The notes: generated by a model from the sequence alone, not told the origin. Positions 31,219-40,008 are shown, numbered from the stretch's first letter. The stretch: DNA of 64,000 nucleotides from Amycolatopsis orientalis DSM 43388 (GCF_000411975.1 NZ_ASXG01000120.1:124001-188000); one strand, 5' to 3'. A program made the numbers and translations.

Positions 31219-32360
31219 CGTCCACTCCGTTTGATCGCTTGCTCGAACACCGCGTCCAGCGCGAGCGCGCCCGCGCCGTAAAGTCCCGCGTCCGCCCCGA
31301 AGCGCACCCGGTCGATCCGCAGTTCCCTGGTAGCCAAGGGAAGACACCGTTCGTACAGCGCCCCGCGCACCGCCGCGACGAACGCTTCCGAACCGGACAG
31401 TGCGCCGCCGAGCAGCACTTCGTCCGGGTTGCTGAAGTTGACCACCGTGGCCAGCACCTCGCCGAGCCGCAGCCCGGCGCGCCGCACGGCCGTGGTCGCC
31501 TCGGGATGGCCGTCCTCGGCGGTGGCCACCACCTGCGCGGTGGTTTCCACTTTCAATCCCTGCGCCCGCAACTGTTCGACGAGCGCGGCCCCGCTGGCCA
31601 CCACTTCCAGGCAGCCGCGATTCCCGCAGGTGCACGGCTGGTCCTCGGCCGCGGGCACGCGCACGTGGCTGATGTCGCCCGCGACCCCGGCCCGGCCGCG
31701 GTAAAGCTCGCCGCCCAGCACGATCCCGGACCCGATGCCGGTACCGGCTTTGACCACCAGCAACGTCCGGCCGGGCGCACCCGCGACAGATTCGCCCAGC
31801 GCCAGCATGTTCGCGTCGTTGTCCACGACCACCGGCAGCTCGAAATGCTCCGCCAGCGCTTCCCGCACCGCGAAACCGCGCCAGCCGGGCATCCGCGACG
31901 GCAACGTGATGGTGCCCGCGTCGACGTCCACCGGACCGGGGAACGCGACGCCGAGACCGAGCGCGCGGCCCGGGCAATCCGCGCTCGCCATCACGTCGTG
32001 CACCGCCGCCGCGAGCCCGGGGACCAGTTCCCGCGGCTCCTGGCTGATGTCCAGCGGCCGCTCGTGCACCTCGAGCAGGTGGCCCGCGATGTCGAGCGCG
32101 CCGATCCGCACGTGCCGGGAGCCGACGTCGGCGGCCCAGACGTGGCCGAACTCCGCGTTCACCGACAGCAGCTTAGGCCGCCGTCCGCCCGCGGACCGGC
32201 CCTCGCCGGACTCGGTCAGCACCCCGGCGGACATCAGCGCCTGGGTGCGCACCGACACCGTCGATTGCGGCAGCCCGAGCGTGCGCGCCAGGTCCATGCG
32301 CGACGTCGCGTGGCCGTGCGCGACCAGCCACACGAGCCGCAGCGGTCCGGCCGGATCCAC
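31215..32360 (-). CDS. ROK family transcriptional regulator
   Basis: A 381-residue NagC/XylR-type regulator. The N-terminal winged helix (SRMDLARTLGLPQSTVSVRTQALMSAGVL) is joined to a ROK sugar-binding domain with VKAGTGIGSGIVLGG and the zinc motif CTCGNRGCLE intact. Such repressors release DNA on binding a sugar or sugar phosphate. It overlaps the M81 gene by 4 bp and is divergent from the ABC importer operon. Two copies of a CATCAGAATTG-containing site, one next to each start, are its probable operators. GTG 32360 is used. Confidence 0.93.
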   Translation of the reverse strand: MDPAGPLRLVWLVAHGHATSRMDLARTLGLPQSTVSVRTQALMSAGVLTESGEGRSAGGRRPKLLSVNAEFGHVWAADVGSRHVRIGALDIAGHLLEVHERPLDISQEPRELVPGLAAAVHDVMASADCPGRALGLGVAFPGPVDVDAGTITLPSRMPGWRGFAVREALAEHFELPVVVDNDANMLALGESVAGAPGRTLLVVKAGTGIGSGIVLGGELYRGRAGVAGDISHVRVPAAEDQPCTCGNRGCLEVVASGAALVEQLRAQGLKVETTAQVVATAEDGHPEATTAVRRAGLRLGEVLATVVNFSNPDEVLLGGALSGSEAFVAAVRGALYERCLPLATRELRIDRVRFGADAGLYGAGALALDAVFEQAIKRSGR

Positions 32361-32374
32361 CGCGTCACCTCTTT

Positions 32375-32388
32375 CATCAGAATTGATG
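32375..32388. promoter_or_regulatory. ROK operator, copy 1
   Basis: CATCAGAATTGATG is a perfect 5+4+5 dyad 15 bp upstream of the ROK regulator start. The 15-mer CTTTCATCAGAATTG is repeated exactly 110 bp away, next to the divergent operon. Confidence 0.75.
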
Positions 32389-32484
32389 TAACTAAACCGT
32401 TTAACGAGCCTCTTGGCAATTCCCGTCTCTCGTGCGAGATTACCCGACAGCCAGGACGCGGCATAGCACCTGGCAGTAGTCTTT

Positions 32485-32498
32485 CATCAGAATTGTTG
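32485..32498. promoter_or_regulatory. ROK operator, copy 2
   Basis: CATCAGAATTGTTG differs from copy 1 at one base. It lies directly before the ribosome site (GGAAG) of the substrate-binding protein gene, so a bound repressor would block this operon too, possibly by looping with copy 1. Confidence 0.75.
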
Positions 32499-32510
32499 GA
32501 AGTGATGCGA

Positions 32511-34307
32511 ATGGCTCGACGCCCGTGGCGCGCCGCGCTCGGGGTCACGCTCGCCGCCGCGCTGGCGCTGTCCGGCTGCGCGGCGAGCCGGGAACCGCAC
32601 GGCGGCGGTTCCGGAATCCCGAAACCCGGCGGGACCGTGCGGTTCGCGATGCCCCCGTCGGCGACGCCGAACTGGATCATGCCGTTCTCGATCCCCGGCT
32701 ACGGCGGGTCGTACAACGGCATGATCCGGTCGGCCATGTACGTGCCGCTGTACAGCTACGACGGCAGCTCCGGCTCGGTCACGCTGGATGACGCCGCGAG
32801 CGCCGCCAACGTGCCGCGCTACTCCCCGGACGGCAAGACCGTGACCATCACGCTCAAGCCGCTGACCTGGTCCACCGGCGAGCCGCTGACCAGCCGGGAC
32901 GTCGAGTTCTGGCTCAACCTGGCCCGCGCGGGCAAGGACGACTGGGGCAAGTACTCGAAGGGCCTGATCCCGGACAGCGTCACCGGGTTCCACGCCGTGG
33001 ACGACCGCACGTTCACGTTCACCCTGGACAAGGCGTACAACCCCGACTGGTTCACCGCCAACCAGCTCAGCCTGATCGTCCCGATGCCGCACGCGTGGGA
33101 CCGCACCAGCGCCGCGGGCCCGGTCGGCGACCACGACCGCACGCCGGACGGCGCGAAGCAGGTCTTCGATTTCCTGGTCGGCCAAGCGAAACAGCTCGGC
33201 ACCTACGCGACCAATCCACTGTGGAAGGTCGGCAACGGACCGTTCACGCTGGCCGGGTTCACCACGTCCGGCGAGGTGACGCTGCGGAAGAACCCGAAGT
33301 ACACCGGACCCGACCCGGCGAAGCTCGACACCGTCCGGTTCCTGACCTTCACCAGTTCTTCGGCGGAGTACAACGTGCTGCGCGCCGGCGGGGTCGACTA
33401 CGGCTACCTGCCGACGTCGAACCTCGGCCAGCGCCCGAAGCTGGAGGCGCAGGGCTACCGGATCGAACCGTGGAACGGCTGGTCCATCACGTATTCACCG
33501 TACAACTTCAACAATCCCAAGCTGGGCAAGGTGTTCTCCCAGCTGTACGTCCGGCAGGCGCTCCAGCACGCGGTCGACCAGGACGCCATCACCTCGGTGA
33601 TCTGGCGCGGCGCCGCGCGCGTCGGCTACGGCCCGGTGCCGCAGGACAACGACACCAAGTACCTGTCGCCCAGGCAAAAGACCAATCCGTATCCGTTCGA
33701 CCTGAACAAGTCGAGGCAGCTGCTGGCCGACCACGGCTGGAAACCCGGCCCGGACGGCGTCCTCCTCTGCGCGGATCCGGCGAAATGCGGCGAGGGCATC
33801 GCCCGAGGCACCCGCCTGTCGCTGACCATGCTGACCGAATCCGGTTCCGACGAGACCGACGGCACCATGCAGGAACTGCGCTCGGAGCTGTCGAAGATCG
33901 GCATCGAGATGAAGATCAACGCGCAGCCGCTGAACACCGTGCTGGCCAACGGGACCACGTGCGAGCCGAAGGACCCTTCGTGCAGCTGGCAGCTGTCCTA
34001 CTTCGGCACGCAAGGCAGCTGGTATTTCGCGGCGAACCCGAGCGGCGAGGACCTGTTCGCGACCGGCGCGGGCACGAACTTCGGCGGTTACCGCGATCCG
34101 AAGGCGGACAAGCTGATCGCGGCCACCAACCTGGCTTCCGACGACCGGGCGATGCTCGAGTACAGCGCCTACCTGGCCGAGCAGCTTCCGGTGCTGTGGC
34201 TGCCGAATCCGCCGTACCAGGTGTCGGCGATCGACACCGCGCTGCACGGCGTGACCCAGGACCCGATGGCCGGCCTGCTTCCGCAGCGCTGGTTCTGGAC
34301 GAGGTGA
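32511..34307 (+). CDS. ABC transporter peptide-type substrate-binding lipoprotein
   Basis: A 598-residue SBP_bac_5 (DppA/OppA-like) lipoprotein. The signal peptide ends in the lipobox ALSGC (Cys23 from the ATG at 32511), then PGGTVRFAMPP begins the mature fold. The cluster C signature region (YSPDGKTVTITLKP, PLTSRDVEFWLNLA) is typical of dipeptide/oligopeptide or nickel binders. Two Cys pairs late in the chain (LLCADPAKCGEG and TTCEPKDPSCSW) are unusual and probably disulfides. ATG 32511 has GGAAG at 8 nt. Alternatives at 32502/32505 add only two or three residues. It is the first gene of a five-gene operon. Confidence 0.94.
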   Translation: MARRPWRAALGVTLAAALALSGCAASREPHGGGSGIPKPGGTVRFAMPPSATPNWIMPFSIPGYGGSYNGMIRSAMYVPLYSYDGSSGSVTLDDAASAANVPRYSPDGKTVTITLKPLTWSTGEPLTSRDVEFWLNLARAGKDDWGKYSKGLIPDSVTGFHAVDDRTFTFTLDKAYNPDWFTANQLSLIVPMPHAWDRTSAAGPVGDHDRTPDGAKQVFDFLVGQAKQLGTYATNPLWKVGNGPFTLAGFTTSGEVTLRKNPKYTGPDPAKLDTVRFLTFTSSSAEYNVLRAGGVDYGYLPTSNLGQRPKLEAQGYRIEPWNGWSITYSPYNFNNPKLGKVFSQLYVRQALQHAVDQDAITSVIWRGAARVGYGPVPQDNDTKYLSPRQKTNPYPFDLNKSRQLLADHGWKPGPDGVLLCADPAKCGEGIARGTRLSLTMLTESGSDETDGTMQELRSELSKIGIEMKINAQPLNTVLANGTTCEPKDPSCSWQLSYFGTQGSWYFAANPSGEDLFATGAGTNFGGYRDPKADKLIAATNLASDDRAMLEYSAYLAEQLPVLWLPNPPYQVSAIDTALHGVTQDPMAGLLPQRWFWTR

Positions 34308-34311
34308 GGAC

Positions 34312-35271
34312 ATGACGCGCTACATCCTCCGCCGGCTCGCGCTGGCCGTGGTGGTCGTGCTGCTGGTCACCGTGGTGACGTTCGTGCTGCTGCATTTGCT
34401 GCCCGGCGGCCCGGCCCGCGGCGTACTCGGGGTGAAGGCCACCGAGGCGCAGATCGCCGCGTTCAACCACGCGCAGGGCTTCGACCAGCCGCTTCCGGTG
34501 CAGTACTGGGATTACCTGCTGCGCTTGCTGCACGGCGACCTCGGCGAGTCGTACACCCAGAACTCGCCGGTGAGCACCCTGCTGGCCGAGCGGATGCCGA
34601 AAACCTTGCTGCTCACCGTGGTGTCCACCGCGCTCGCGATCCTCGTCGCGCTGCCGCTCGGCGTGTGGCAGGCGGTCCGTCGCGGCCGTACCGCGGACGT
34701 GCTCACCACCGCGATCACCTTCGTGCTCTACGCGACGCCGGTGTTCTTCCTGTCGCTGGTGCTGATCATCCTGTTCGCGCAGGTCCTGCCGTGGTTCCCG
34801 GCGCAGGCCGCGCAGGGCGAAACGATCGGCGAACTGCTGTCGCAACCAGGTGCGCTGGTGCTTCCCGTGCTCGCCGGGACCGGAGCCGCGCTCGCCGCGT
34901 TCAGCCGGTACATGCGAGCGTCCACTCTGGACAGCCTGTCCGAGGACTACGTGCGCACCGCGCGGGCCAAGGGCACGCCGGAGCGGACGATCATCTGGCG
35001 GCACGTCTGGCCGAACTCGCTGACCTCGGTGGTCTCCATGCTCGGCTACTACGTGCCGGTGGTGTTCGGCGGTTCGCTGGTCGTCGAATCGATGTTCAAC
35101 TACCCCGGCATCGGCCTGCTGTTCTGGACCGCGACCCGCACCGCCGATTTCCCGGTGCTGCTGGGCGTCGTGCTCGTGATCGCCGTGGCGACCGTGCTCG
35201 GTTCCCTGCTCGCGGACCTGGTCCAGCTGGCGATCGACCCGCGGGTGCGGGTGAAGGGAGCGCGGTCGTGA
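34312..35271 (+). CDS. ABC transporter permease, DppB type
   Basis: A 319-residue inner-membrane permease with six helices. The N-terminal YILRRLALAVVVVLLVTVVT is characteristic of the DppB/OppB subfamily, and the coupling loop EDYVRTARAKGTPERTIIWRHVWPNSL is the EAA motif that contacts the ATPase. It starts 4 bp after the substrate-binding gene and overlaps the next permease gene by 4 bp (GTGA). Confidence 0.95.
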   Translation: MTRYILRRLALAVVVVLLVTVVTFVLLHLLPGGPARGVLGVKATEAQIAAFNHAQGFDQPLPVQYWDYLLRLLHGDLGESYTQNSPVSTLLAERMPKTLLLTVVSTALAILVALPLGVWQAVRRGRTADVLTTAITFVLYATPVFFLSLVLIILFAQVLPWFPAQAAQGETIGELLSQPGALVLPVLAGTGAALAAFSRYMRASTLDSLSEDYVRTARAKGTPERTIIWRHVWPNSLTSVVSMLGYYVPVVFGGSLVVESMFNYPGIGLLFWTATRTADFPVLLGVVLVIAVATVLGSLLADLVQLAIDPRVRVKGARS

Positions 35272-36098
35272 CTGTCCTTTCCCGCCTGCTGCGCCGCAAG
35301 ACCGCGGTCGCGGGCGCGATCCTGCTGCTGCTCGTGGTGGCGTTCTGCTTCCTCGGGCCGGTGTTCTACGGCACCGACCAATCGCACACCGACCTCGCCG
35401 CGGCCCGCCTCGGACCGGGCGCGGGGCATCCGCTCGGCACCGACGACCTCGGCTACGACGTGCTCGGCCGGCTCATGGCGGCTGGCCGGACGTCGCTGAT
35501 CATCGGGGTGCTCGCCGGGCTCATCGCGACCGCGATCGGCGCGGTGTGGGGCGCGGTCGCCGGGTACACCGGCGGCTGGCTGGACACCGTGCTGATGCGG
35601 ATCGTCGACACCGGCGTCGCGATCCCGGCGCTGTTCCTGCTGCTGGTGGCGGCGACGCTGGTGACGCCGAGCGTCGGCGTGCTGGCGTTGCTGATCGGCG
35701 CGGTGTCGTGGCTGGTGCCCGCGCGGCTGATGCGCGCGGAAACGGTGAGCCTGCGCGAACGCGACTACCTGCGCGCGATCACGGTCATCGGCGCGAGCCG
35801 CACGCGCGTGGTGTTCCGGCACATCATTCCCAACGCGATCGGCACGGTGGTGGTGAACGCGACGTTCCAGATCGCCGACGCGATCCTGCTCGTGGCGTAC
35901 GTCAGCTTCCTCGGGCTCGGCGTGCCCGCCCCCGACACCGACTGGGGCGCGATGCTGTCCAAAGGCATCACCTACACCTTCGACGGCGCGTGGTGGCTGA
36001 TCCTGCCGCCGGGCATCGCGATCGTCCTGGTGGTGTGCGCGATCAACTTCCTCGGCGACGGGCTGCGCGACGCGTTCGCGGTGAAGGGGCGACGATGA
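35268..36098 (+). CDS. ABC transporter permease, DppC type
   Basis: A 276-residue DppC/OppC-type permease: ILLLLVVAFCFLGPVFYG as TM1, PLGTDDLGYDVLGRLMAAGRTS as the conserved periplasmic segment, and EAA loop RDYLRAITVIGASRTRVVFRHI. It pairs with the preceding DppB-type permease. The GTG at 35268 is fixed by the 4-bp overlap, and its stop overlaps the ATPase start by 4 bp. Confidence 0.95.
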   Translation: MTVLSRLLRRKTAVAGAILLLLVVAFCFLGPVFYGTDQSHTDLAAARLGPGAGHPLGTDDLGYDVLGRLMAAGRTSLIIGVLAGLIATAIGAVWGAVAGYTGGWLDTVLMRIVDTGVAIPALFLLLVAATLVTPSVGVLALLIGAVSWLVPARLMRAETVSLRERDYLRAITVIGASRTRVVFRHIIPNAIGTVVVNATFQIADAILLVAYVSFLGLGVPAPDTDWGAMLSKGITYTFDGAWWLILPPGIAIVLVVCAINFLGDGLRDAFAVKGRR

Positions 36099-37720
36099 GC
36101 GAAGCAGTGCTGGACATCCGTGACCTGCGGGTGTCCTATGCGGACGGAGCGGCGGCGGTCGACGGGCTGAGCCTGTCGGTCGCGCCCGGCGAGATCGTGG
36201 CGGTGGTCGGCGAGTCCGGCTCCGGCAAGAGCACGGCGGCCCTCGCGGTGCTCGGGCTGCTGCCGGGCTCCGCTCGGGTCGCCGGGTCGATCGAGCTGGC
36301 CGGGCACAGCGTGCTCGGTCTGCGCGGCGAAGACCTGCGGAAACTGCGCGGCCCGGCGGCCGGGATGGTGTTCCAGGAGCCGATGACCGCACTGAATCCC
36401 TTGCGGACCATCGGGTTCCAGCTCGCCGAGGCGATCCGCAACCACGACCCGAAGAAGCTGCGGCACCGCCGCTACTTCGACCGGTGCGCGGAACTGCTCG
36501 ACCGCGTCGGCGTCCCGGAACCGGCCGCCCGGCTCAAGCAGTACCCGCACGAGCTGTCCGGCGGTCTGCGCCAGCGCGTGATGATCGCGATCGCGCTCGC
36601 GGCCGGTCCCAAGCTGATCATCGCGGACGAGCCGACGACCGCGCTCGACGTCACGGTGCAGCAGCAGATTCTCGACCTGCTGCGCGACATCCGCGAACGA
36701 GAAGGCACCGCGACGCTGCTGATCACGCACAACATGGGCGTGGTCGCCGACGTCGCGGACCGCGTCGCGGTGCTGCGGAACGGCAGGCTCGTCGAAGAAG
36801 CTCCGGCGGCGGAACTGTTCGAGTCGCCGAAGGCGGAATACACCCGGGAACTGCTGGCCGCGGTTCCGCAACTGGGTTCGTTCGCACACGACGCGGCTGC
36901 CGAAGAAACCCGGAAACCGGTGCTCGCCCTGTCGAAGGTGGCGGTCGAGTACGGCGGACGGCGGGTGGTGACCGACGTTTCCTTGACCGTCTCATCCGGT
37001 GAGATCGTCGGGCTGGTCGGCGAATCCGGTTCCGGGAAAACGACGCTCGGGAACTGCGCGCTGGGCCTGGTCACGCCGAAATCCGGAACCGTCGAAGTGC
37101 TCGGCGGGCCGCTGCCCAAAGGCACCGGCCGTTCCGCGCGGGCCGTCCGGCGGCAGATCGGCGCGGTGTTCCAGGACCCGGCGTCGTCGCTCGACCCGCG
37201 GATGACGGTCGCGCAGACCGTAGCCGAACCGCTGGTGGTCCACACCTCGGCCGGCCGCGGCGAGCGCCGGCGGCGGGTGCGGGAACTCCTCGACGCGGTG
37301 GAACTGCCGGAAAGCGTGCTCGAGCGGTACGGGCACGAGCTGTCCGGCGGGCAGCGGCAGCGCGTGAGCCTCGCCCGCGCCCTGGTGCTCGGCCCGAAGC
37401 TGCTGATCGCCGACGAACCGACGAGCGCGCTCGACGTGTCCGTGCAGGCAGCGGTGCTGGAGGTGTTCCGCCGGCTGCACCGCGAGTTCGGTTTCGGCTG
37501 CCTGTTCGTGAGCCACGACCTCGCGGTGGTCGACAGCCTGTGCGACCGGGTGGCGGTGCTGCGCGCGGGCGAACTGGTGGAGGAAGGACCGGCGGAAACA
37601 GTGCTGCGCACTCCGGAACACCCGTACACGCAAGCCTTGCTCCTGTCCTCGCCGGTGCCGGATCCGCGGCTGCAGCGGAGCCGGCGCGAGGCGCTGGCCG
37701 GCGCGGACCCCGCGGCGTGA
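36095..37720 (+). CDS. ABC transporter ATPase, DppD-DppF fusion
   Basis: A 541-residue protein with two complete ATPase domains in one chain, replacing separate DppD and DppF. Domain 1: Walker A GESGSGKST, signature LSGGLRQRV, Walker B LIIADEPTTALD. Domain 2 (from about residue 275): GESGSGKTT, LSGGQRQRV, LLIADEPTSALD. The C-terminal HPYTQALLLSSPVPDP is the oligopeptide-transporter extension. It powers the DppB/C-type pair upstream and overlaps genes on both sides by 4 bp. Confidence 0.95.
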   Translation: MSEAVLDIRDLRVSYADGAAAVDGLSLSVAPGEIVAVVGESGSGKSTAALAVLGLLPGSARVAGSIELAGHSVLGLRGEDLRKLRGPAAGMVFQEPMTALNPLRTIGFQLAEAIRNHDPKKLRHRRYFDRCAELLDRVGVPEPAARLKQYPHELSGGLRQRVMIAIALAAGPKLIIADEPTTALDVTVQQQILDLLRDIREREGTATLLITHNMGVVADVADRVAVLRNGRLVEEAPAAELFESPKAEYTRELLAAVPQLGSFAHDAAAEETRKPVLALSKVAVEYGGRRVVTDVSLTVSSGEIVGLVGESGSGKTTLGNCALGLVTPKSGTVEVLGGPLPKGTGRSARAVRRQIGAVFQDPASSLDPRMTVAQTVAEPLVVHTSAGRGERRRRVRELLDAVELPESVLERYGHELSGGQRQRVSLARALVLGPKLLIADEPTSALDVSVQAAVLEVFRRLHREFGFGCLFVSHDLAVVDSLCDRVAVLRAGELVEEGPAETVLRTPEHPYTQALLLSSPVPDPRLQRSRREALAGADPAA

Positions 37721-38634
37721 CGGGGTTGCGGGCCGGAGTCGACATCGGCGGGACGAAAACCCTGGTGGTGGTGTGCGACGAGGAAGGAAGGGAACTCGGG
37801 TCGGCGTCCGCGCCGTCCGAAGCGCACCGCGGCGGCGCGGCGATCCTCGACCGCGCCGCCGAGCTGGTCAGCTCACTGGTGCCGGACCACGCGGCGCTCG
37901 CCGGGGTCGGCGTCGGGGCGGCGGGCGTCGTCGACCCGGTGACCGGGACAGTGCTGGTCACCGGGGATTCGTTCACCGGATGGGCGGGCACGCCGGTCAA
38001 CGCCGAGCTGTCCGCCCGGCTCGGCGGCGTGCCGGTGCGCACGGTCAACGACGTCGACGGCTTCCTGCTCGGCGAGCTGCTGCCGGGCGAGCGGAACGTG
38101 CTCGGCGTCGCGGTCGGCACCGGGGTCGGCGGCGCGCTGTTCGTGGACGGACGGCTGTTGCACGGCGGCGCGACCGGGGCCGGGGAGATCGGGCACGTCG
38201 GCCGCTATGGGGAGGAACGCTGCACTTGCGGGCAGATCGGACACCTTGAGGCCTACGCGGCCGGACGGGCTTTGTCCCGCCGTTATGCCGAGGCGACCGG
38301 CCGGACCCGCGACGCGGAGGGCGTCGCCGCGGAAGCGCTCGCCGGAGACGAGGCCGCGCAAGCGGTGTTCACCGACGCCGGCCGGTTCCTGGGCCAGGCG
38401 GTCGCGCACGCGGCCGGGCTGCTCGGCCTCGCGACCTGCGTACTCGGCGGTTCCGTGCTCAAGTCCTGGGCTTTGCTGGAGAAACCGGTGCGGGAAGCGC
38501 TGGAGGAACGGCCGCTGCTGTCCGGGAAACCGGTGTCGATCCGGCTCTCCCGGCACGGGGCGAAATCGGTGGCGCTGGGCGCGGCCGCTCTCACGGGCGG
38601 TATCCGGCGATCACCGGACGTGAGCAACCCCTGA
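37717..38634 (+). CDS. ROK family sugar kinase
   Basis: A 305-residue ROK kinase. The ATP-binding loop is GVDIGGTKTLVVV, the catalytic Asp lies in VNDVDGFLLGE, the second phosphate loop is GVAVGTGVGGALFVDG, and the zinc motif is CTCGQIGHLE. The third Cys of the canonical CxCGxxGCxE is His here, which should still bind zinc. Members phosphorylate glucose, GlcNAc, ManNAc or allose. Last gene of the importer operon (4-bp overlap), it suggests that the imported compound carries or releases a sugar or amino sugar. Confidence 0.92.
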   Translation: MTGLRAGVDIGGTKTLVVVCDEEGRELGSASAPSEAHRGGAAILDRAAELVSSLVPDHAALAGVGVGAAGVVDPVTGTVLVTGDSFTGWAGTPVNAELSARLGGVPVRTVNDVDGFLLGELLPGERNVLGVAVGTGVGGALFVDGRLLHGGATGAGEIGHVGRYGEERCTCGQIGHLEAYAAGRALSRRYAEATGRTRDAEGVAAEALAGDEAAQAVFTDAGRFLGQAVAHAAGLLGLATCVLGGSVLKSWALLEKPVREALEERPLLSGKPVSIRLSRHGAKSVALGAAALTGGIRRSPDVSNP

Positions 38635-38713
38635 ACCAGTCCTCTGTGGACCATCGAGAAATCCGTGGCCTCCGGGTATACGCTGTCTGGCACCGACGGA
38701 GCCGGGGGCAACG

Positions 38714-38803
38714 ATGCGCGCGAAGCTGGACGGAACGGGACAGGCGAGAACCGCGGCGGACCACGTGCGTGAGCGTGGTCTCCACCCCGCTGACAGCAGG
38801 TGA
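38714..38803 (+). CDS. Possible 29-residue leader or remnant ORF
   Basis: ATG 38714, preceded by GGAGCCGGGGGCAACG, opens a 29-codon frame (MRAKLDGTGQARTAADHV...) that stops at the edge of the dre-like site. It may be a leader peptide, a remnant of a GntR-type gene or chance. There is no homology that I can name. Confidence 0.25.
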   Translation: MRAKLDGTGQARTAADHVRERGLHPADSR

Positions 38804-38805
38804 CT

Positions 38806-38817
38806 TGGTCTATACCA
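38806..38817. promoter_or_regulatory. DasR/GntR-type operator (dre-like)
   Basis: TGGTCTATACCA differs at one base from the core of the Streptomyces DasR site (TGGTCTAGACCA). A weaker relative, GTGGTCTCCAC, lies 30 bp upstream. It is 43 bp ahead of the MBL gene, in promoter position. Confidence 0.65.
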
Positions 38818-38860
38818 TTCCGGTGATCATTTCCCGTCCGGTGGCCAACGAGGGGATCCC

Positions 38861-39805
38861 ATGCCCGTCATCAGGCGCAACATCGTCCCGCTCCGGTATT
38901 CCGACCCGAGCGTCGTGGCCTACGTGCGCAGCCCGAGCGACTGGATGGTGTCCAACTGCGGCTGGATCCGGGGCCGGGAAGGGGTTCTGCTCGTCGACAC
39001 CTGCGGCACCGAACGCGACACGCTCGACCTGGTCAGCGACGTCCGCAAGTACTCGACCGTCGAGATGCCGCTCACGCTCGTGCTGACCCACGCGCACGGC
39101 ACCCACCACAACGGGGCCGGGGTCGCGCTGCGCAACGGCGGCCGGATCCTCGCCGCGCCCACCGCGGTGCCGGTCATCCGGTCCGGTCCGCAGTGCCACG
39201 AGGAGATCTTCTCCTGCGCGAACTGGGGCAAGCTCGAAGCGCCGCGGGCCGAGGCGGTGCACGCGGTGATCGAACCGGTCGAGGTGGATCTCGGCGGCGT
39301 GGTCGTGGAGGTCGTCCCGTTTCCCGGGACCGCGCACACCGACGGCGACCTCGTGCTGTTCGAACCGCGCACCGGGACGCTCTTCACCGGCGACCTGCTG
39401 TCGGTCGGGTCCACGCCGTTCGCCGTGCACGGCTCGATCCCGGGCTGGCTGACCGCATTGGACTGGCTGGACAAAATGTTCCCGGACGTCCGCACCTTCG
39501 TTCCCGGGCACGGCGGGCTCAGCCATCCGGGCAGTTTCCCGGTCGCGGTGCTGCGCACTTATCTGCACTGGCTGCTCGACGCGACCGCGGGCGCGGGCAC
39601 CCCGGACTTTTCCGAACTCGCCGCCATCGCGCGCCGCCGCTGGCCCACGTGGACAGTTCCGGAACGGCACATCGGGAATCTGCTGCGCGCGCACGCCGAC
39701 CAGCACGGGGAACGACTCCCGCCCGCCGAAGCGATGCGCGCGATCCGCGAGGCCGCCGGCGGCAAGATCGACCTGGACGCGCTGCTCGGACTCGGCAAGT
39801 CTTAA
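38861..39805 (+). CDS. MBL-fold metallo-hydrolase
   Basis: A 314-residue metallo-beta-lactamase-fold protein. Metal motifs in order: LTHAHGTHHNG (about 75-85), FPGTAHTDGDLV, LFTGDLLSVG and FVPGHGG. In the HxHxDH motif the Asp is Thr (HAHGTH), so the second metal site is probably altered. Class overall resembles cyclase/quinoprotein-relay-like MBL proteins. Substrate unknown. It may be under DasR-type control through the site at 38806. ATG 38861 follows GAGGGGATCCC. It is not clearly part of the ABC operon, as 226 bp separate them. Confidence 0.88.
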   Translation: MPVIRRNIVPLRYSDPSVVAYVRSPSDWMVSNCGWIRGREGVLLVDTCGTERDTLDLVSDVRKYSTVEMPLTLVLTHAHGTHHNGAGVALRNGGRILAAPTAVPVIRSGPQCHEEIFSCANWGKLEAPRAEAVHAVIEPVEVDLGGVVVEVVPFPGTAHTDGDLVLFEPRTGTLFTGDLLSVGSTPFAVHGSIPGWLTALDWLDKMFPDVRTFVPGHGGLSHPGSFPVAVLRTYLHWLLDATAGAGTPDFSELAAIARRRWPTWTVPERHIGNLLRAHADQHGERLPPAEAMRAIREAAGGKIDLDALLGLGKS

Positions 39806-39871
39806 TCCCGGGAAATCGATTCCCCGGCGCGATCGAAGTGCCTCTTTGCTGACACCGGCTCCGCTCCCGAA

Positions 39872-39932
39872 GAGGTCCGTGAAGGGCTCCTTGCGGGAAT
39901 TAGATTCCCGCAAGGAGCCCTTCACGGACCTC
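39872..39932. repeat. 28-bp perfect hairpin (dispersed repeat family, copy 3)
   Basis: Arms 39872-39899 and 39905-39932 pair perfectly around TTAGA. The arms contain GTCCGTGAAGGGCTCCTTG, the same core as copies at 9.5 and 62.7 kb. It lies between the convergent MBL and lsr2 genes and probably ends the MBL transcript. Confidence 0.9.
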
Positions 39933-40008
39933 CACTCGGCCCCGGCGGCACCCGCTTCCGGCCGGGTAGCGCGGCCGGGAAAGCGCTTTTTCCCCCGGAC
40001 AGCCAGAA

